From: Magicicada septendecula
Taxonomy: Eukaryota > Arthropoda > Insecta > Hemiptera > Cicadidae
Assembly: GCA_034769895.1 (NCBI GenBank)
Contig: CM068370.1
Span: 51,159,454 to 51,223,453, forward strand
Length of the DNA stretch: 64,000 nt
Direction of reading: 5' to 3'
The notes under the pieces were generated by a model that saw only the letters and a list, made by a program, of their open reading frames with translations, ran no database searches and had not been told where the DNA came from. Each line of letters starts with the position of its first letter. The stretch's first letter is position 1. Position numbers and translations under genes: made by a program. Positions 1-12,156 of this stretch are shown in pieces.

Positions 1-759
1 AAGCGTATATCACAACGAAACAATAAGGCAAAGTAGTAAACGATTCGCTAAAATCAACGCTACAATCCGAATGCCTCTCACTTCTCTTCCCGCCGATCCA
101 CTGAACCAGACGAACACTCTTCGACCAAGTATCAAGTATAATAAAAGTTCAATCATCGGTTGGTTTCAGCGAATCTCGGGAAAGTTCGGTTACTCTCGTC
201 TGTTTTCGCACACATGTCTTGTGCCGCAGTTTTTAAAGATTCAACATACTTTAGTTTTTCGAAATAGTTTATCGTTGGAATTTAAAAGTAAACGGTGTTT
301 CAAGCTATGGTTGAGCTGGGATTCTTTCTGCAACCGAAGGTGAAGCCTTTTGGTTTACTCACATTTGAGGAGAAATTCAATTGACGGCCTTGCCTATCTT
401 TGAAGAAGAGTTTGATTTCAACAATTGTTGCAGCTTGTAAATAAAGTAAATCGAATCATACTCAATTAAATATTAATCAATATTATTTCAAGGTTAATCT
501 GGTTAGTGAAAAAAATATCAAAGATAAAATGTATTTTCTATTTTGTGTTCAATACCTAAACAATCTTTCTATGCGCTCGGGAGACTATAAAATTTACGTT
601 TGCTGGGTAAAATGAGCGATAAGTACAAAAAAAATCAAGCCTCGCCACTGATTGCAGCTGTGATGTCTGTCAGCTGAGATGAAAAAAAAAACGTTCAACT
701 TAGCTTTAAGCGCTTGTTTGTCAGCTTTTTAACAAAATATTATGATCTTTCGTTATCCC
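1..759. other. unannotated flank
   Basis: AT-rich DNA with a few short open frames (longest about 90 codons at 71-343, plus strand) that show no domain, signal peptide or family signature I recognise. Nothing supportable as a gene was seen. Confidence 0.4.
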
Positions 760-983
760 CAGGGGCGTATTTACAAGGGGGGACAAACAAGACCGCAGCC
801 CCCCCCCCCGGGAGTCGGTAAAATGTCCTAATTTTTAGGCTGTGTATTTTACTTTTTCCGGCTGTGTACACTAAAATAGTAGGCCTAGTAGCTCTTTTTT
901 AAATACACAAACAGGTTTATTACACAGCATTAGCGTAAACGTCCGAAATATGAAATATAGGAAAATCAATTGAGTCAATAAGT

Positions 984-2260
984 ACAAGGGTCATTTCATA
1001 AATAATGTACAGAATTTTTTTATTTGCTTACACGTTTATTTTCTGACATCTCTTTACAATCCTTCAATATAGTCTCCCTGCTTCTCAATTACCGTGTTCC
1101 AACGTGTACAAAGCTTTGCAATTCCATCTAATACGCCATCTTTGTTCATCTGACGAACGGCGGCAGAAAGCTCTTCAAGAGATGAATAACGATGTCCTCG
1201 CATGGGTTGTTTCAACTTTGGGATAAGTCAAAGTCTGGAGGACTCATGTCAGGACTGTAGGGTGGATGAGGTAACACTTCCCAACCACTTTTTAGCTACG
1301 GTACTGGCGACGTGCGGGCGAGCGTTGTCATGGAGAATGAGTGGCCCAGCTTTGAGCAACTGAGGTCGGTTTTTGTGCATTTTTCTGTTCAGTTTTTGAA
1401 TAAAATCACGATAATACAGTCCTGTGACACTTCGATCACATGGAACTCTGTCTGTCATAATGATTCCATGATGATCGTAAGCGAAGATCATCATTTGTTT
1501 CACCTTGGATTGAGCTCGACGAAACTTTTTTGGACGTGGGGAGGATTGACCTCTCCACTCGTTTGACTGTGACTTCAGCTCCGGTTCAAAGTCTCTAACC
1601 CACGTTTCATCAATAGCGATGATTCGATGCAGGAAAGCTTGACCTTCAACGTCAAATCTTTGTTTCAGCAAGGTCGCAATGTCCAGGTGACATTGCTTCT
1701 GTTCAGCACTCAAGCAGTGAGGGACCCATCGCGCAGAAATTTTTCTCTTGTTCAAATTTTGTGTCAGAATTCGGAATACGGACGTTGTTGAAATTCCTGT
1801 GGCTTCAGAAATTTCCTCACATGTCATACGACAATCTTCTTCAAGACCATCTGCCACAAGTTTCACACTTCTTTCATCTGTTGCTGTTTTCGGCCTGCCT
1901 GGTCTTGCGTCGTCGTTTACGCTTACACGACCTTAAAAAAAACGATTTGCCCAGCGAGAAACTGGAGGCTACTACGGTCCACTGTTAACGCACCGCACAC
2001 TTCACTTAAAGCATTGTGAATTTCGGTTGGGTTTTTGCCACGTAAAGTTTCGATCTTAATCTTAATCTTTGATACTCAACAGTCACAGTACCCGAGACCG
2101 GTGCAGGCTCCATTTCTAAATCGCGTTATTAAAAAACAATACACGGTATTGATGAAACAAAAGCATGTGCTTCTTCCTCAAGCCTTGAACTACAACTGAC
2201 GTAACAATCACTATCGACGCGTCCTTCACTACGCAGTGTTGCCAACCTGTGCTATTGTGT
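984..2260 (-). mobile_element. mariner element, 5' terminal repeat lost
   Basis: A mariner/Tc1-superfamily DNA transposon inserted at a TA in the flanking MITE (AAGTA before ACAAGGGTCATTTC). The end near 984 corresponds to the 3' side of the transposase gene. No matching inverted terminal repeat is visible near 2260, so the 5' terminus appears deleted or degraded. The element is about 1.28 kb, near the usual 1.3 kb for mariners. The gene inside is broken, so this copy cannot be autonomous. Confidence 0.8.
1054..2113 (-). pseudogene. mariner transposase (D,D34D), frameshifted
   Basis: Cut-and-paste transposase of the mariner type. The likely start is the ATG at 2113 (MEPAPVSGTVTVEY). The longest intact stretch (1249-1866) holds the helix-turn-helix end (CEEISEATGISTTSV), the first catalytic aspartate in IAIDETW and the second in LILHDNARPH. 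The third aspartate (HPPYSPD) and the C-terminus, ending in a stop at 1054-1056, lie in another frame after a one-base shift just past AKKW. At least one more shift lies between the start and residue ~60. All three catalytic acidic residues can still be read, but in different frames. Family length is about 345 residues and the decayed frame spans about that. Clear mariner relic; not functional. Confidence 0.88.
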
Positions 2261-2619
2261 TATTATCTTTTACTTTAAAGAGACTGATTTCAGGATATTG
2301 CAACGCGTTTTTCAGGCACTTTAAAGATAATAATATTGATTAGGCTTAACTTGTTAGACGAATTTTGTTAATCATTTTTAGGCTGTTTTATTATTTTTTG
2401 AGCTGTGTACGCTAATATAGTAGTAACTCTTTTTACTTCCATATTCCTTAAGGAAATGGAAGTATGGTGATGGCAAAAAAATCGTGTTCGAGATTATTGC
2501 AAATTCTGATTGTACTACACTCAAAACATAAAAAAAAGTCGTTTTCCGAAAAGTGTCTGTGTGTCTGTCTGTCTATCTATCTGTATGTCTGACTGTCTAT
2601 CTGTGTGTCTATCTGTAGA

Positions 2620-3275
2620 TTTTTTTCTATAGCAAACGATAACTGCCGCAAATTCAAACAGAATCAAATAATTTTTTGCGTACAGCCCTGATTTGTAGAG
2701 TACTCACGACCTATTGCTTTTGGTGAAGATCGGTTGAGGGAAAGGGGTAGTTTACCGGCAATGGTTTTTTTTATCAAGGGTAATTTTTTTTTTGGCAAAC
2801 GACAACAGCCGCAAATTCAAACAGAATCAAATAATGTTTCGCATACAGCCCTGCATTGTAGAGTTCTCAAGACCTATTGTTTTTGGTGAAGATCGGTTAA
2901 GGGAAAGGGGTAGTTTACCTGCAACGTTTTTTATGTTTTAACAAGGGTATTTTCTATGGCAAACGATAACAGCCGCAAATTCAAACAGAATCAAATAATT
3001 TTTTGCATACAGCCCTGATTTGTAGAGTTCTCAAGACCTATTGTTTTTGGTGAAGATCGGTTAAGGTAAAGGGGTAGTTTACCAGCAACGTTTTATGTTT
3101 TAACAAGGGTAATTTTTTCTATGACGAACGATAACTGCCGCATATTCAAACAGAATCAAATAATTTTTTGCATACGTCCCTGAATTGTAGAGAACTCAAG
3201 GCCTTTTGATTTTGATGAAGATCGGTTAGGGGAAGGGGTAGTTTACCTGCAACCTTTTACGTTTTAACAACAGTA
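2620..3275 (+). repeat. ~167-bp sub-repeat array (4 units)
   Basis: Direct repeats of about 160-170 bp. Each carries, in order, CGATAACTGCCGCAAATTC, GAATCAAATAAT, a CATACAGCCCTGA box, AGATCGGTTAAGGG and GGGGTAGTTTACCTGCAACG. This is the type description of the sub-repeat seen in every other array of the family. It has no coding potential and no dyad typical of CRISPR repeats. Confidence 0.9.
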
Positions 3276-3491
3276 AAGTACTTGAAAATTCATTTAAACT
3301 GTTTCAAACAATGGTAATTGTTAAAAATAAAATAATTTTGTTGCCAGGCAATAAAATTATAATTTTTTCATTTTAATGTAAATCATGTATGAGAGAAAAT
3401 ATATCGATCGTGGCAGGCAAGCATATCCCAGTTATGTAATGTTTACGTTTCCATTTTATTATTATGACTACCGCAATAAAAAGGCAGGGAA

Positions 3492-4214
<723 letters not shown>

Positions 4215-4518
4215 TGTGCACAACGTTATCGGCAACAAAGAAGTAGTTTTTGATAAAATTCCTTCCCGGGATATTTGGCCGTAGTCCAATGTTTTCTACA
4301 AAACCAGACGTTTCGGCAATGCCCATCGACTTCCATCATCAGTGAAAATCGAGTGCGATAACGTGAGGTGGTATACGTTAGTGACCACAGTACTGTGGTT
4401 AAGGCTGAAGCAGTAAGTAGAAAGAAGTAGTTTCTATGGTAATATTTCATTTCGAAAATGATTTTAAATATAAATCTTAGAATATGGAAGTCATGTATGG
4501 TTCTCCATACCGATATTT
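4215..4518 (-). ncRNA. hammerhead module M1
   Basis: A ~305-bp terminal module. The minus strand at 4305-4342 reads CUGAUGA, then a stem II hairpin (GGAAGU..AUUGCC, one A-G mismatch), then GAAACGUCUGG. These are the invariant hammerhead core positions with N7 = U. One extra U sits between the core and stem II. Stem III would be only A-C/G-U before a C at the cleavage site, as in minimal type-I hammerheads that may work as dimers. Stem I may form from UUUUC upstream and GAAAA downstream. Confidence 0.6.
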
Positions 4519-5010
4519 TATTTCCATGTTCCATAAGGAAATGGAAGTATGGTGATGGTCAAAAAAATCGTGGTCGAGATTATTGCAGATTCTGATTGTA
4601 CTACCCTCAAAACATGAAAAAAGTAATTTTTCGAAAAGTGTCTGTGTGCCTGTCTGTCTGTCTCTGTGTAGATTTGTTTTTCTATGGCAAACGATAAGAG
4701 CCGCAAATTCAAACAGAATCAAATATTTTTTTGCATACAGCCCTGAATTGCTGAGTTCTCAAGACCTATTGTTTTTGGTGAAGATCGGTTAAGGGGAAGG
4801 GGTAGTTTACCTGCAACGCTTTATTTTTAACGGGTAATTTTTTCTATGACGAACGATAACTGCCGCATATTCAAACAGAATCAAATAAATTTTTGCATAC
4901 ATCCCTGATTGTAGAGATCTCAAAGCATTTTGATTTTGGTGAAGATCGGTTAAGGGGAAGGGGTAGTTTACCGGCAAACGTTTACATTTTAACAACAGTA
5001 AAGTACTTAA
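4519..5010 (+). mobile_element. unit 2 head and 2 sub-repeats
   Basis: The head starts immediately after module M1 (CCGATATTTTATTTCCATG), so the units join head to tail. The array holds two sub-repeats and then runs into an inverted module at 5011. Confidence 0.75.
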
Positions 5011-5316
5011 AATATCGGTATGGAGAACCATACATGACTTCCATGTTCTAAGATTTATATTTAAAATCATATTCGAAATGAAATATTTCCATAGAAACTA
5101 CGTCTTTCTACTTATTGCTTCAGCATTAACCACAGTACTGTGGTCACTAACGTATACCACCTCACGTTTTCGCACTCGATTTTCACCGATGATGGCAGTC
5201 GATGGCACTGCCGAAAAGTCTGGTTTTGTAGAAAACATTGGACTACGGCTAAAGAGCCCGGGAAGCAATTTTAACAAAAAACTACTTCTTTGTTGCCGAT
5301 AACGTAGTACACATAT
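5011..5316 (+). ncRNA. hammerhead module M2 (inverted, core mutated)
   Basis: This module lies in the opposite orientation to its neighbours. The core at 5186-5220 reads CCGAUGA instead of CUGAUGA and GAAAAG instead of GAAACG, while stem II (GGCAGU/ACUGCC) is intact. With two invariant positions changed it is probably inactive. Confidence 0.6.
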
Positions 5317-5455
5317 AAAAAGTTCTCCCTCCACCTTCAACTATAATTTTTAATAATAGAAAATTACCCCCACCCCGTTCACCTAACCTCTTCATTTATA
5401 GATATTTCATCTACGTTTCTACAGTGGATTACTATGAGCTTCTTATCAGGATACT

Positions 5456-6779
5456 TTATTTAGGGAAAGGGGTAGTTTACCTGCAACGTTTTATGTGATA
5501 ACAAGGTTAATTTTTTTTATGACGGACGATACCTGCCGCACGTTCAAAGAGAATCAAATAATGTTTCACATATAGCCCTGAATTGTAGAGATCTCAAGAC
5601 CTATTGTTTTTGGTGAAGATCGGCTAAGGGAAAGCGGTAGTTTACCGGCCACATTTTATGTTTTAACAAGGGTAATTTTTTCTATGACGAACGATAACTG
5701 CCGCACATTCAAACAGAATCAAATAATGTTTTGCATGCATCCCTGAATTGTAGAGGACTGAAGGCCTTTTGTTTTTGATGAAGATCGGTTAAGGGAAAGG
5801 GGTAGTTTACCTGCAACGTTTTATGTTTTAACAAGGGTATTTTTTTTTTTTTTTACGAACGATAACTGCCGTAAATTCAAACAGATTCAAAAACTTTTTT
5901 GCACACCTACCTAAATTATAGAGTACTCAAGGCCGGTTGATTTTGGTGAAGATCGGTTAAGAGAAAAGTGTAGTTTACCAGCAACGTTTTATGTTTTAAA
6001 AGGGTAATTTTATTTTTATGACGAATGATAACTGCCGCATATTCAACGAGAATCAAATAATGTTTTGCATACATTCCTGAAGTTGTAAGTACTCAAGGTC
6101 TGTTGATTTTGGTGAAGATCGGTTAAGGGAAAGGGGTAGTTTACCTGCAATATTTATGTTATAACAAGGGTAATTGTTTTCTGAGACAACCGATAACAGC
6201 CGCACATTCAAACAGAATCAAATAATGTTTTGCATGCATCCCTGAATTATAGAGGATTCAAGAACTATTGTTACGTTGTCAAAAATCTTTTGTTACGTTG
6301 TAACAAGAGAAATTTTTTTCATGACGAACGATAACTGCCGTAAATTCAAAGAGAATCAAATACTTTTTTGCATACGTTCCTGAATTGTAAAGAACTGAAG
6401 GCCTATTGATTTTGGTGAAGATCGGTTAAGGGAAAGGGGTAGTTTACCGGCAACTTTTAATGTTTTAACAAGAGTATTGTTTCTATGACGAACGATAACT
6501 GCCGCACATTCAAACAGAATCAAATAATGTTTTGCATGCATCCCTGAATTATAGAGGATTCAAGAACTATTGTCACATTGTCAAGAATCTGTTGTTACGT
6601 TGTAACAAGAGAAATTTTTTCATGACGAACGATAACTGCCGTAAATTCAAACAGAATTAAATAATTTTTTACATATGTATCTGAGTTGTAGAGGACTCGA
6701 GGCCTATTGATTTGGTGAAGATCGGTTACGGGGAAAGGGTAATTTACCAGAAACATTTTTTGTTGTAACAAGAGTAAAG
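5456..6779 (+). repeat. sub-repeat array, ~8 units
   Basis: The GAAGATCGG box recurs at about 5614, 5780, 5948, 6114, 6417 and 6717, giving a period of 166-168 bp with shortened units between the last ones. Some units use TACGTTGTAACAAGAG in place of the usual AACGTTTTATGTTTTAAC. Confidence 0.88.
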
Positions 6780-6937
6780 TACGTACTTAATTTTGATAAA
6801 TAAAGTATCCTGATAAGAAGATCTTAATAATCCACTGTAGAAACGTAGATGAAATATCTATAAATGAAGAGGCTAGTTGAACGGGGTGGGGGTAATTTTC
6901 TATAAACGAAAATTATAGTTGAAGGGGAGGGGATAAT

Positions 6938-6939
6938 TT

Positions 6940-6970
<31 letters not shown>
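6938..6970. repeat. (TA)n tract
   Basis: Short TA dinucleotide run immediately before module M3, at the place where other copies have a shorter TATATG. Confidence 0.85.
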
Positions 6971-6974
<4 letters not shown>

Positions 6975-7275
6975 TACGTACGTTATCGGCAACAAAGAAG
7001 TAGTTTGTTGTTAAAATTCCTTCTCGGTCTGTTTGGCCGTAGACCAATGTTTTCTGCAAAACCAGACGTTTTGGCAGTGCCATCGACTTCCATCATCAGT
7101 GAAAATCGAGTGCGATAACGTGAGGTGGTATACGTTAGTGACCACAGTACTGTGGTTAAGGCTGAAGCAAGAAGTAGAAAGAAGTAGTTTCTATGGAAAT
7201 ATTTCATTTCGAAAATGATTTTAAATATAATTCTTAGAATATTGAAGTCGTGTATGGTTCTCCATACCGATATTT
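6970..7275 (-). ncRNA. hammerhead module M3 (core mutated)
   Basis: Minus-strand core at 7065-7099: CUGAUGA is kept, but the GAAAC box reads AAAAC, so the invariant G12 is lost. Stem II is imperfect. Probably inactive. Confidence 0.55.
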
Positions 7276-8240
7276 ACTTCCATGTTCAATAAGGAAATGG
7301 AAGTATGGTGATGGCGAAAAAAATCGTGGTCGAGATAATTGCAGGTTCTGAATGTACTACCATCAAAACATGAAAAAAGTAATTTTTCGAAAAGTGTCTG
7401 TGTGCCTGCCTGTCTGTGTGTAGATTTTTTTTCTATGGCAAACGATAAGAGTCGCATATTCAAACAGAATAAAAGAATTGTTTGCATACAGTCCTGAATT
7501 GTAGAGTTCTCAAGTCTTTTTGTTTTTGGTGAAGATCGGTTAAGAGAAAGGGGTAGTTTACCTGCAACGTTTTATGTTTTACAAGGGTAATTTTTCTTAT
7601 GACGAATGATACCTGACGCACGTTCAAAGAGAATCAAATAATTTTTTGCATACGTTCCTGAATTGTTAACTACTCAAGGTCTGTTGATTTTGGTGAAGAT
7701 CGGTTAAGGCAAACGGGTAGTTTACCAGCAACACTTTATGTTTTAACAACGGTAATTTTTTCTATGACGAACGATAACAGCCGCAAATTAAAACAGAATC
7801 GAACAATTTTTTCCATACAGTCCTGAATTGTAGAGTACTCAAGATCTGTGGTTTTGGTGAAGATCGGTTAAGGGAAAGGGGTAGTTTACCAGCTACAATT
7901 TATGTTGTAACAAGAGAAATATTTTCATGGCGAACGATAACTGCCGTAAATTTAAACAGAATCAAATAATTGTTTACATGTGTGCCTGAGTTGTAGAGGA
8001 CTCAAGGTTTATTTATTTTGGTGAAGATCGGTTACGAGGAATGGTTAGTTTACCGGCAACGTTTTATGTTTTAACAAGAGTAAAGTACGTAATTTTGATA
8101 AATAAAGTATCCTGATAAGAAGATCATAATAATCCACTATAGAAACGTAGATGAAATATCTATAAATGAAGAGGCTAGTTGTATGGGGTGGGGATAATTT
8201 TCTATAAATGAAAATGATATTAGAAGGGGGTGGGCATAAT
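7276..8240 (+). mobile_element. unit 3: head, array and spacer without module
   Basis: Head 7276-7435, about four sub-repeats 7436-8095, then the AATAAAGTATCCTG spacer to about 8240. The expected ribozyme module is missing: the next head (ACTTCTATGATTCATAAGG) follows directly. Confidence 0.75.
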
Positions 8241-8394
8241 TTTACTTCTATGATTCATAAGGAAATGGAAGTATGGTGATGGCAAAAAAAATCGTGTTCG
8301 AGATAATTGCAGATTCTGATTGTACTACCCTCAAAACACGAAAAAAGTCATTTTTCGAAAAGTGTCTGTGTGTCTATCTGTGTGTGTGTGTGTG
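8241..8394 (+). repeat. unit 4 head, fused to a Helitron
   Basis: A normal unit head up to the TGTCTGTCTG stretch, then an abrupt change to Helitron-type sequence at about 8395. The TGTCTG microsatellite is the junction. Confidence 0.65.
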
Positions 8395-9020
8395 TCTGTC
8401 TGTCCGCGAAGGTTTCTTCCACATATCCTCCTAAACCACTGTACCGATTTCAACCAAACTTGGCACAAATATTTTACGCAACGGGAGAACCAACATATAG
8501 GATAGGTGTTTTTTCAATGGGGTTCTTTTGGGGGTTCTTTGGGGTCTTCCACATCGCCTCCTAAACCAGTGGACCGATTTCAACCAAACTTGGCACAAAT
8601 ATTTTACGCAAAGGGAGAACCAACATAGGACAAGTGTTTTTTTCGATACGATCCTTTGGGGGTCCTTTGGGGTCTTCCACGTCTCCACCTAAACCATTGG
8701 ACCGATTTCAACCAAACTTGGCACAAATATTTTACGCAACGGGAGAACCAACATAGGACACGTGTTTTTTTCGATACGATCCTCTGGGGGGTCCTTTGCG
8801 GTCTTAAAAAACTATTAGATCTGGTTACTATGGCAACCCAATAGAATAGATTCTGTTCTAAATATATTATCGCATTAAATTGAAGACCACGCGAACGAAG
8901 TTGTGGGCAACAGCTATTTATTTTTAAGAAGCCTACTTTAATTAAACTTTATTAATTAAACTAACATTTTCATTACGTACAACGTGAAACTCCGTAGCGA
9001 AGCACGGGTATTCTGCTAGT
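8395..9020 (+). mobile_element. Helitron 3' part with triplicated 129-bp repeat
   Basis: Ends in CTAGT at 9016-9020, preceded by a small hairpin (CCGT-AGCGAAGC-ACGG) about 10 nt upstream, which is the canonical Helitron 3' signature. Internally, three direct copies of a ~129-bp repeat contain CCGATTTCAACCAAACTTGG (starts near 8444, 8574 and 8702). The same motif, with GCAACGGGAGAA after it, occurs inverted in the Helitron at 45885-47081, linking the two as relatives. No Rep or helicase sequence was seen in this copy. Confidence 0.7.
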
Positions 9021-9649
9021 CATGTATAAGAGAAAATATATCGTGCGTGGCAGGCAAGCATATCTCAGTTATGTACTGTTTACGTTTCCATTTTATTATT
9101 ATCACTACCGCAATAAAAAGGCAGGGAAGACACACACACACACAATTCGCGTTATTTCTGGTCTCATTCATGTTTATTTTCTTACATTTTCACGGTTTTT
9201 AAATGGAAAGTGCCGAACCCATACCAACATAACGCATGCAAGCCGAAAAAGTGTCCAGCGTGGATAGCGATTTGCTTCCTGTGGATCGCTGGGCAGTGTA
9301 ACTGCACGTGTTTACAGAGGAACGATTCATAGACAGACTTTTCGTCTTTAGGGAATGAACCCTCTGCAAGATGCTGAGGGTCCATGAGTGACTTCGGAGC
9401 GCTCCTTCTTTTCCGCGTGTTTGTTCTGTGAAACGTACACTGTAGATTCGCAGATTTATTCTAAGCAACGCTCAATAGGAAATGTTGAAAATTTTTGTCC
9501 ACGGTGAACCCTCATACACACTAAACCTGCTCTGATGTTTTAATTACGGACATCATAATATTAAAACTTTGGAAACTTGAGCACTACTTAATGGAGATCA
9601 ATCATTAACTTATACAAGCCATTATTTTTATGCATATTTTTTATATATA
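9021..9649. repeat. CA segment, copy 2
   Basis: Begins right after the Helitron terminus and is paralogous to 3383-4214. Its AC tract (9130-9144) is only about 7-8 repeats long. So a Helitron end or recombination has replaced the array that normally precedes this segment. Confidence 0.8.
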
Positions 9650-9952
9650 TGTGTACAATGTTATCGGCAACAAAGAAGTAGTTTTTGTTAAAATTCCTTC
9701 CCGGGATATTTGGCCGTAGTCCAATGTTTTCTACAAAACCAGACGTTTCGGCAATGCCATTGACTTCCATCATCAGTGAAAATCGAGTGCAATAACGTGA
9801 GGTGGTATATGTTAGTGACCACAGTACTGTGGTTAAGGCTGAAGCAGTAAGTAGAAAGAAGTAGTTCCTATGGTAATATTTCATTTCGAAAATGATTTTA
9901 AAAATAAATCTTAGAATATGGAAGTCATGTATGGTTCTCCATACCGATATTT
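9650..9952 (-). ncRNA. hammerhead module M4
   Basis: Minus-strand core at 9742-9776 is complete: CUGAUGA, stem II GGAAGU/AUUGCC with one mismatch and a CAAUGGC loop, then GAAACGUC. It is nearly identical to M1, and both follow a CA segment, so they form a CA-subtype pair. Confidence 0.6.
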
Positions 9953-10930
9953 TACTTCCATATTCCTTAAGGAATGGAAGTATGGTGATGGCAAAAAAAA
10001 TCGTGTTCGAGATTATTGCAGATTCTGATTGTACTACACTCAAAACATGAAAAAAAGTCGTTTTCCGAAAAGTGTCTGTGTGTGTGTCTGTGTGTCTATA
10101 AATTTTTTTTCTATGGCAAACGATAACTGCCGCAAATTCAAACAGAACCAAATAAATTTTTGCATACAGCCCTGATTTGTAGAGTACTCACGACCTATTG
10201 TTTTTGGTAAAGATCGGTTGAGGGAAAGGGATAGTTTACCTGCAACGGTTTTTTTTTATCAAGAGAAATTTTTTTTTTGCAAACGATAACAGCCGCAAAT
10301 TCAAACAGAATCAAATAATGTTTCGCATACAGCTCTAAATTGTAGAGTTCTCAAGACCTATTGTTTTTGGTGAAGATCGGTTAAGGGAAATGGGTAGTTT
10401 ACCTGTAACGTTTTATGTTTTAACAAGGGTATTTCCTATGGCAAACGATAACAGCCGCAAATTCAAACAGAATCAAACCATTATGTGCATACAGCCCTAA
10501 ATTGTAGAGTTCTCAAGACCTATTGTTTTTGGTGAAGATCGGTTGAGGGAAAGGGGTAGTTTACTTGCAACGTTTTTTTAACAAGGGTATTTTCTATGGC
10601 AAACCATAACAGCCGCAAATTCAAACAGAATCATATAATGTTTTGCATACAGCTCTGATTTGTGGAGTACTCAAGACCTATTGTTTTTGGTGAAGATCGG
10701 TTAAGGGGAAGGGGTAGTTTACCTGCAACGTTTTTTTATCAAGCGTATTTTCTATGGCAAACGATAACAGCCGTAAATTCAAACAGAATCAAATAATGTT
10801 TTGCATACGTCCCTGAATTGTAGAGGTCTCAAGGACTTTCGTTTTTGGTGAAGATCGGTTAAGGGGAAGGGGTAGTTTACCTGCAACCTTTTACGTTTTA
10901 ACAAGAGTAAAGTACTTGAAAATTTATTTA
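9953..10930 (+). mobile_element. unit 5: head and ~5 sub-repeats
   Basis: Head starts at TACTTCCATATTCC and passes into sub-repeats to about 10915, followed by the start of a third CA segment (AAAGTACTTGAAAATTTATT). Confidence 0.8.
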
Positions 10931-11322
<392 letters not shown>

Positions 11323-12149
11323 ACTGGCGAAGCTAGTAGTTAATGAATGGGTAGGCAAAAATCTTATCTTAAATTTTTTTTAAGGAATCACTAAAAGGAC
11401 GGTGGGTCAAATCGGACGCTGAGGTAGAGTTTGCTGTAACCGAATGGTTCCACAAATAGCCGTAAGAATTTTACTAGCAGGGAATCTACAGGTTAGCGCA
11501 ACAGTGGAACTCATGTCTTAATGTTATTGGAGACTTCTTTTAAAATCGTTGAATAAAAAATGCTTTACAGCTCTATACGTGTGTCTATTGAACAATCCTT
11601 GTATTAGTCATACACAATAATACAACTGATTGAACTTCAAATTTTTAAACTTGATTAGTTTCTATATATATGTTTAATGTTACATATAATTCAAATAACA
11701 ATCTTGATCATCTGTTAGTTCAGCGGAATAACAGTGACACCTTTAATAACCGCATAAAATAAACACTTAGAAACAACACAGGCGCTTTAACTTAACTGTT
11801 TGGACCACAGAAGTGAGGCATGCCTCAACGCTCTATGTGTACAGCGCGGGACAATCCCCCCTCCCTACACTTCCCTATCACACCACTACATTGCTTACAT
11901 ACGATGTATACAAAAAACGCTGAGGCAAGTTCAGGTTGCCTCATTCGCTTTAAACGAACTATGCCGAATCTCACCTGTCACCATCTAGCGGTCGCTCAAT
12001 AAAGCACGTTTCGGTTTAATAAATTTGACAGTCGCAGTAACAATGTATAATCTTTACGTTATGTAGTTCATACGTATTTATAATTTTTATTCTACAGAAT
12101 TTTTTAGGGTAGGCATTGCCTCAATTGCCTCCATGTAACTTCGCCACTG
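11323..12149. mobile_element. hAT-like non-autonomous element (putative)
   Basis: Bounded by ACTGGCGAAG on the left and CTTCGCCACTG on the right, an inverted pair close to the CAGTGGCG terminus used by many hAT elements. About 827 bp, with no transposase. The right half repeats TGAGGCA/TGCCTCA words. It sits where unit 5 should continue from CA segment to module, so about 370 bp of the unit was lost with the insertion. No convincing 8-bp target duplication was found. Confidence 0.45.
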
Positions 12150-12156
12150 ATATATA

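Larger units (their letters stand above)
760..2440 (+). mobile_element. hAT-like MITE, interrupted by a mariner
   Basis: The left end reads CAGGGGCGTATTTA, close to the CAGTGGCGTATCT end of a fuller copy at 42827-43266. Internal sequence (the GGCTGTGTACACTAA box, then AAATACACAAACAGGT, then GGAAAATCAATTGAGTCAA) matches the reverse complement of that copy. The match stops at about 983, where a mariner begins. It resumes at about 2262 (TTGTGTTATTATCTTTTACTTT) and runs to about 2340. A second partial copy of the left half follows at 2341-2440, cut off by the next repeat family at 2441. No transposase is encoded. The hAT assignment rests only on the CAGTGGCG-type terminus. Confidence 0.5.
5011..7275. 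mobile_element. foldback: inverted modules flanking an array
   Basis: Module plus spacer at 5011-5455 (running into ATACTTTATTTA) is the inverted counterpart of spacer plus module at about 6780-7275 (AATAAAGTATCCTGATAAG onward). Between the arms lies a run of about eight sub-repeats in one orientation (5456-6779), with some internal deletions. The arms are about 450-490 bp and clearly homologous. The structure could come from recombination between units or from an inverted insertion. Confidence 0.75.

Noticed and set aside
2620-3275. CRISPR array
   Set aside because: Whole ~167-bp units are repeated without unique spacers, and the genome is eukaryotic.
4226-4534. Recurrent minus-strand frame (..TTVLWSLTYTTSR..) present in most module copies, as a conserved protein
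   Set aside because: It follows the module on either strand, opens and closes at different places per copy, and the most conserved part is the hammerhead core. Nucleotide-level conservation explains it better.
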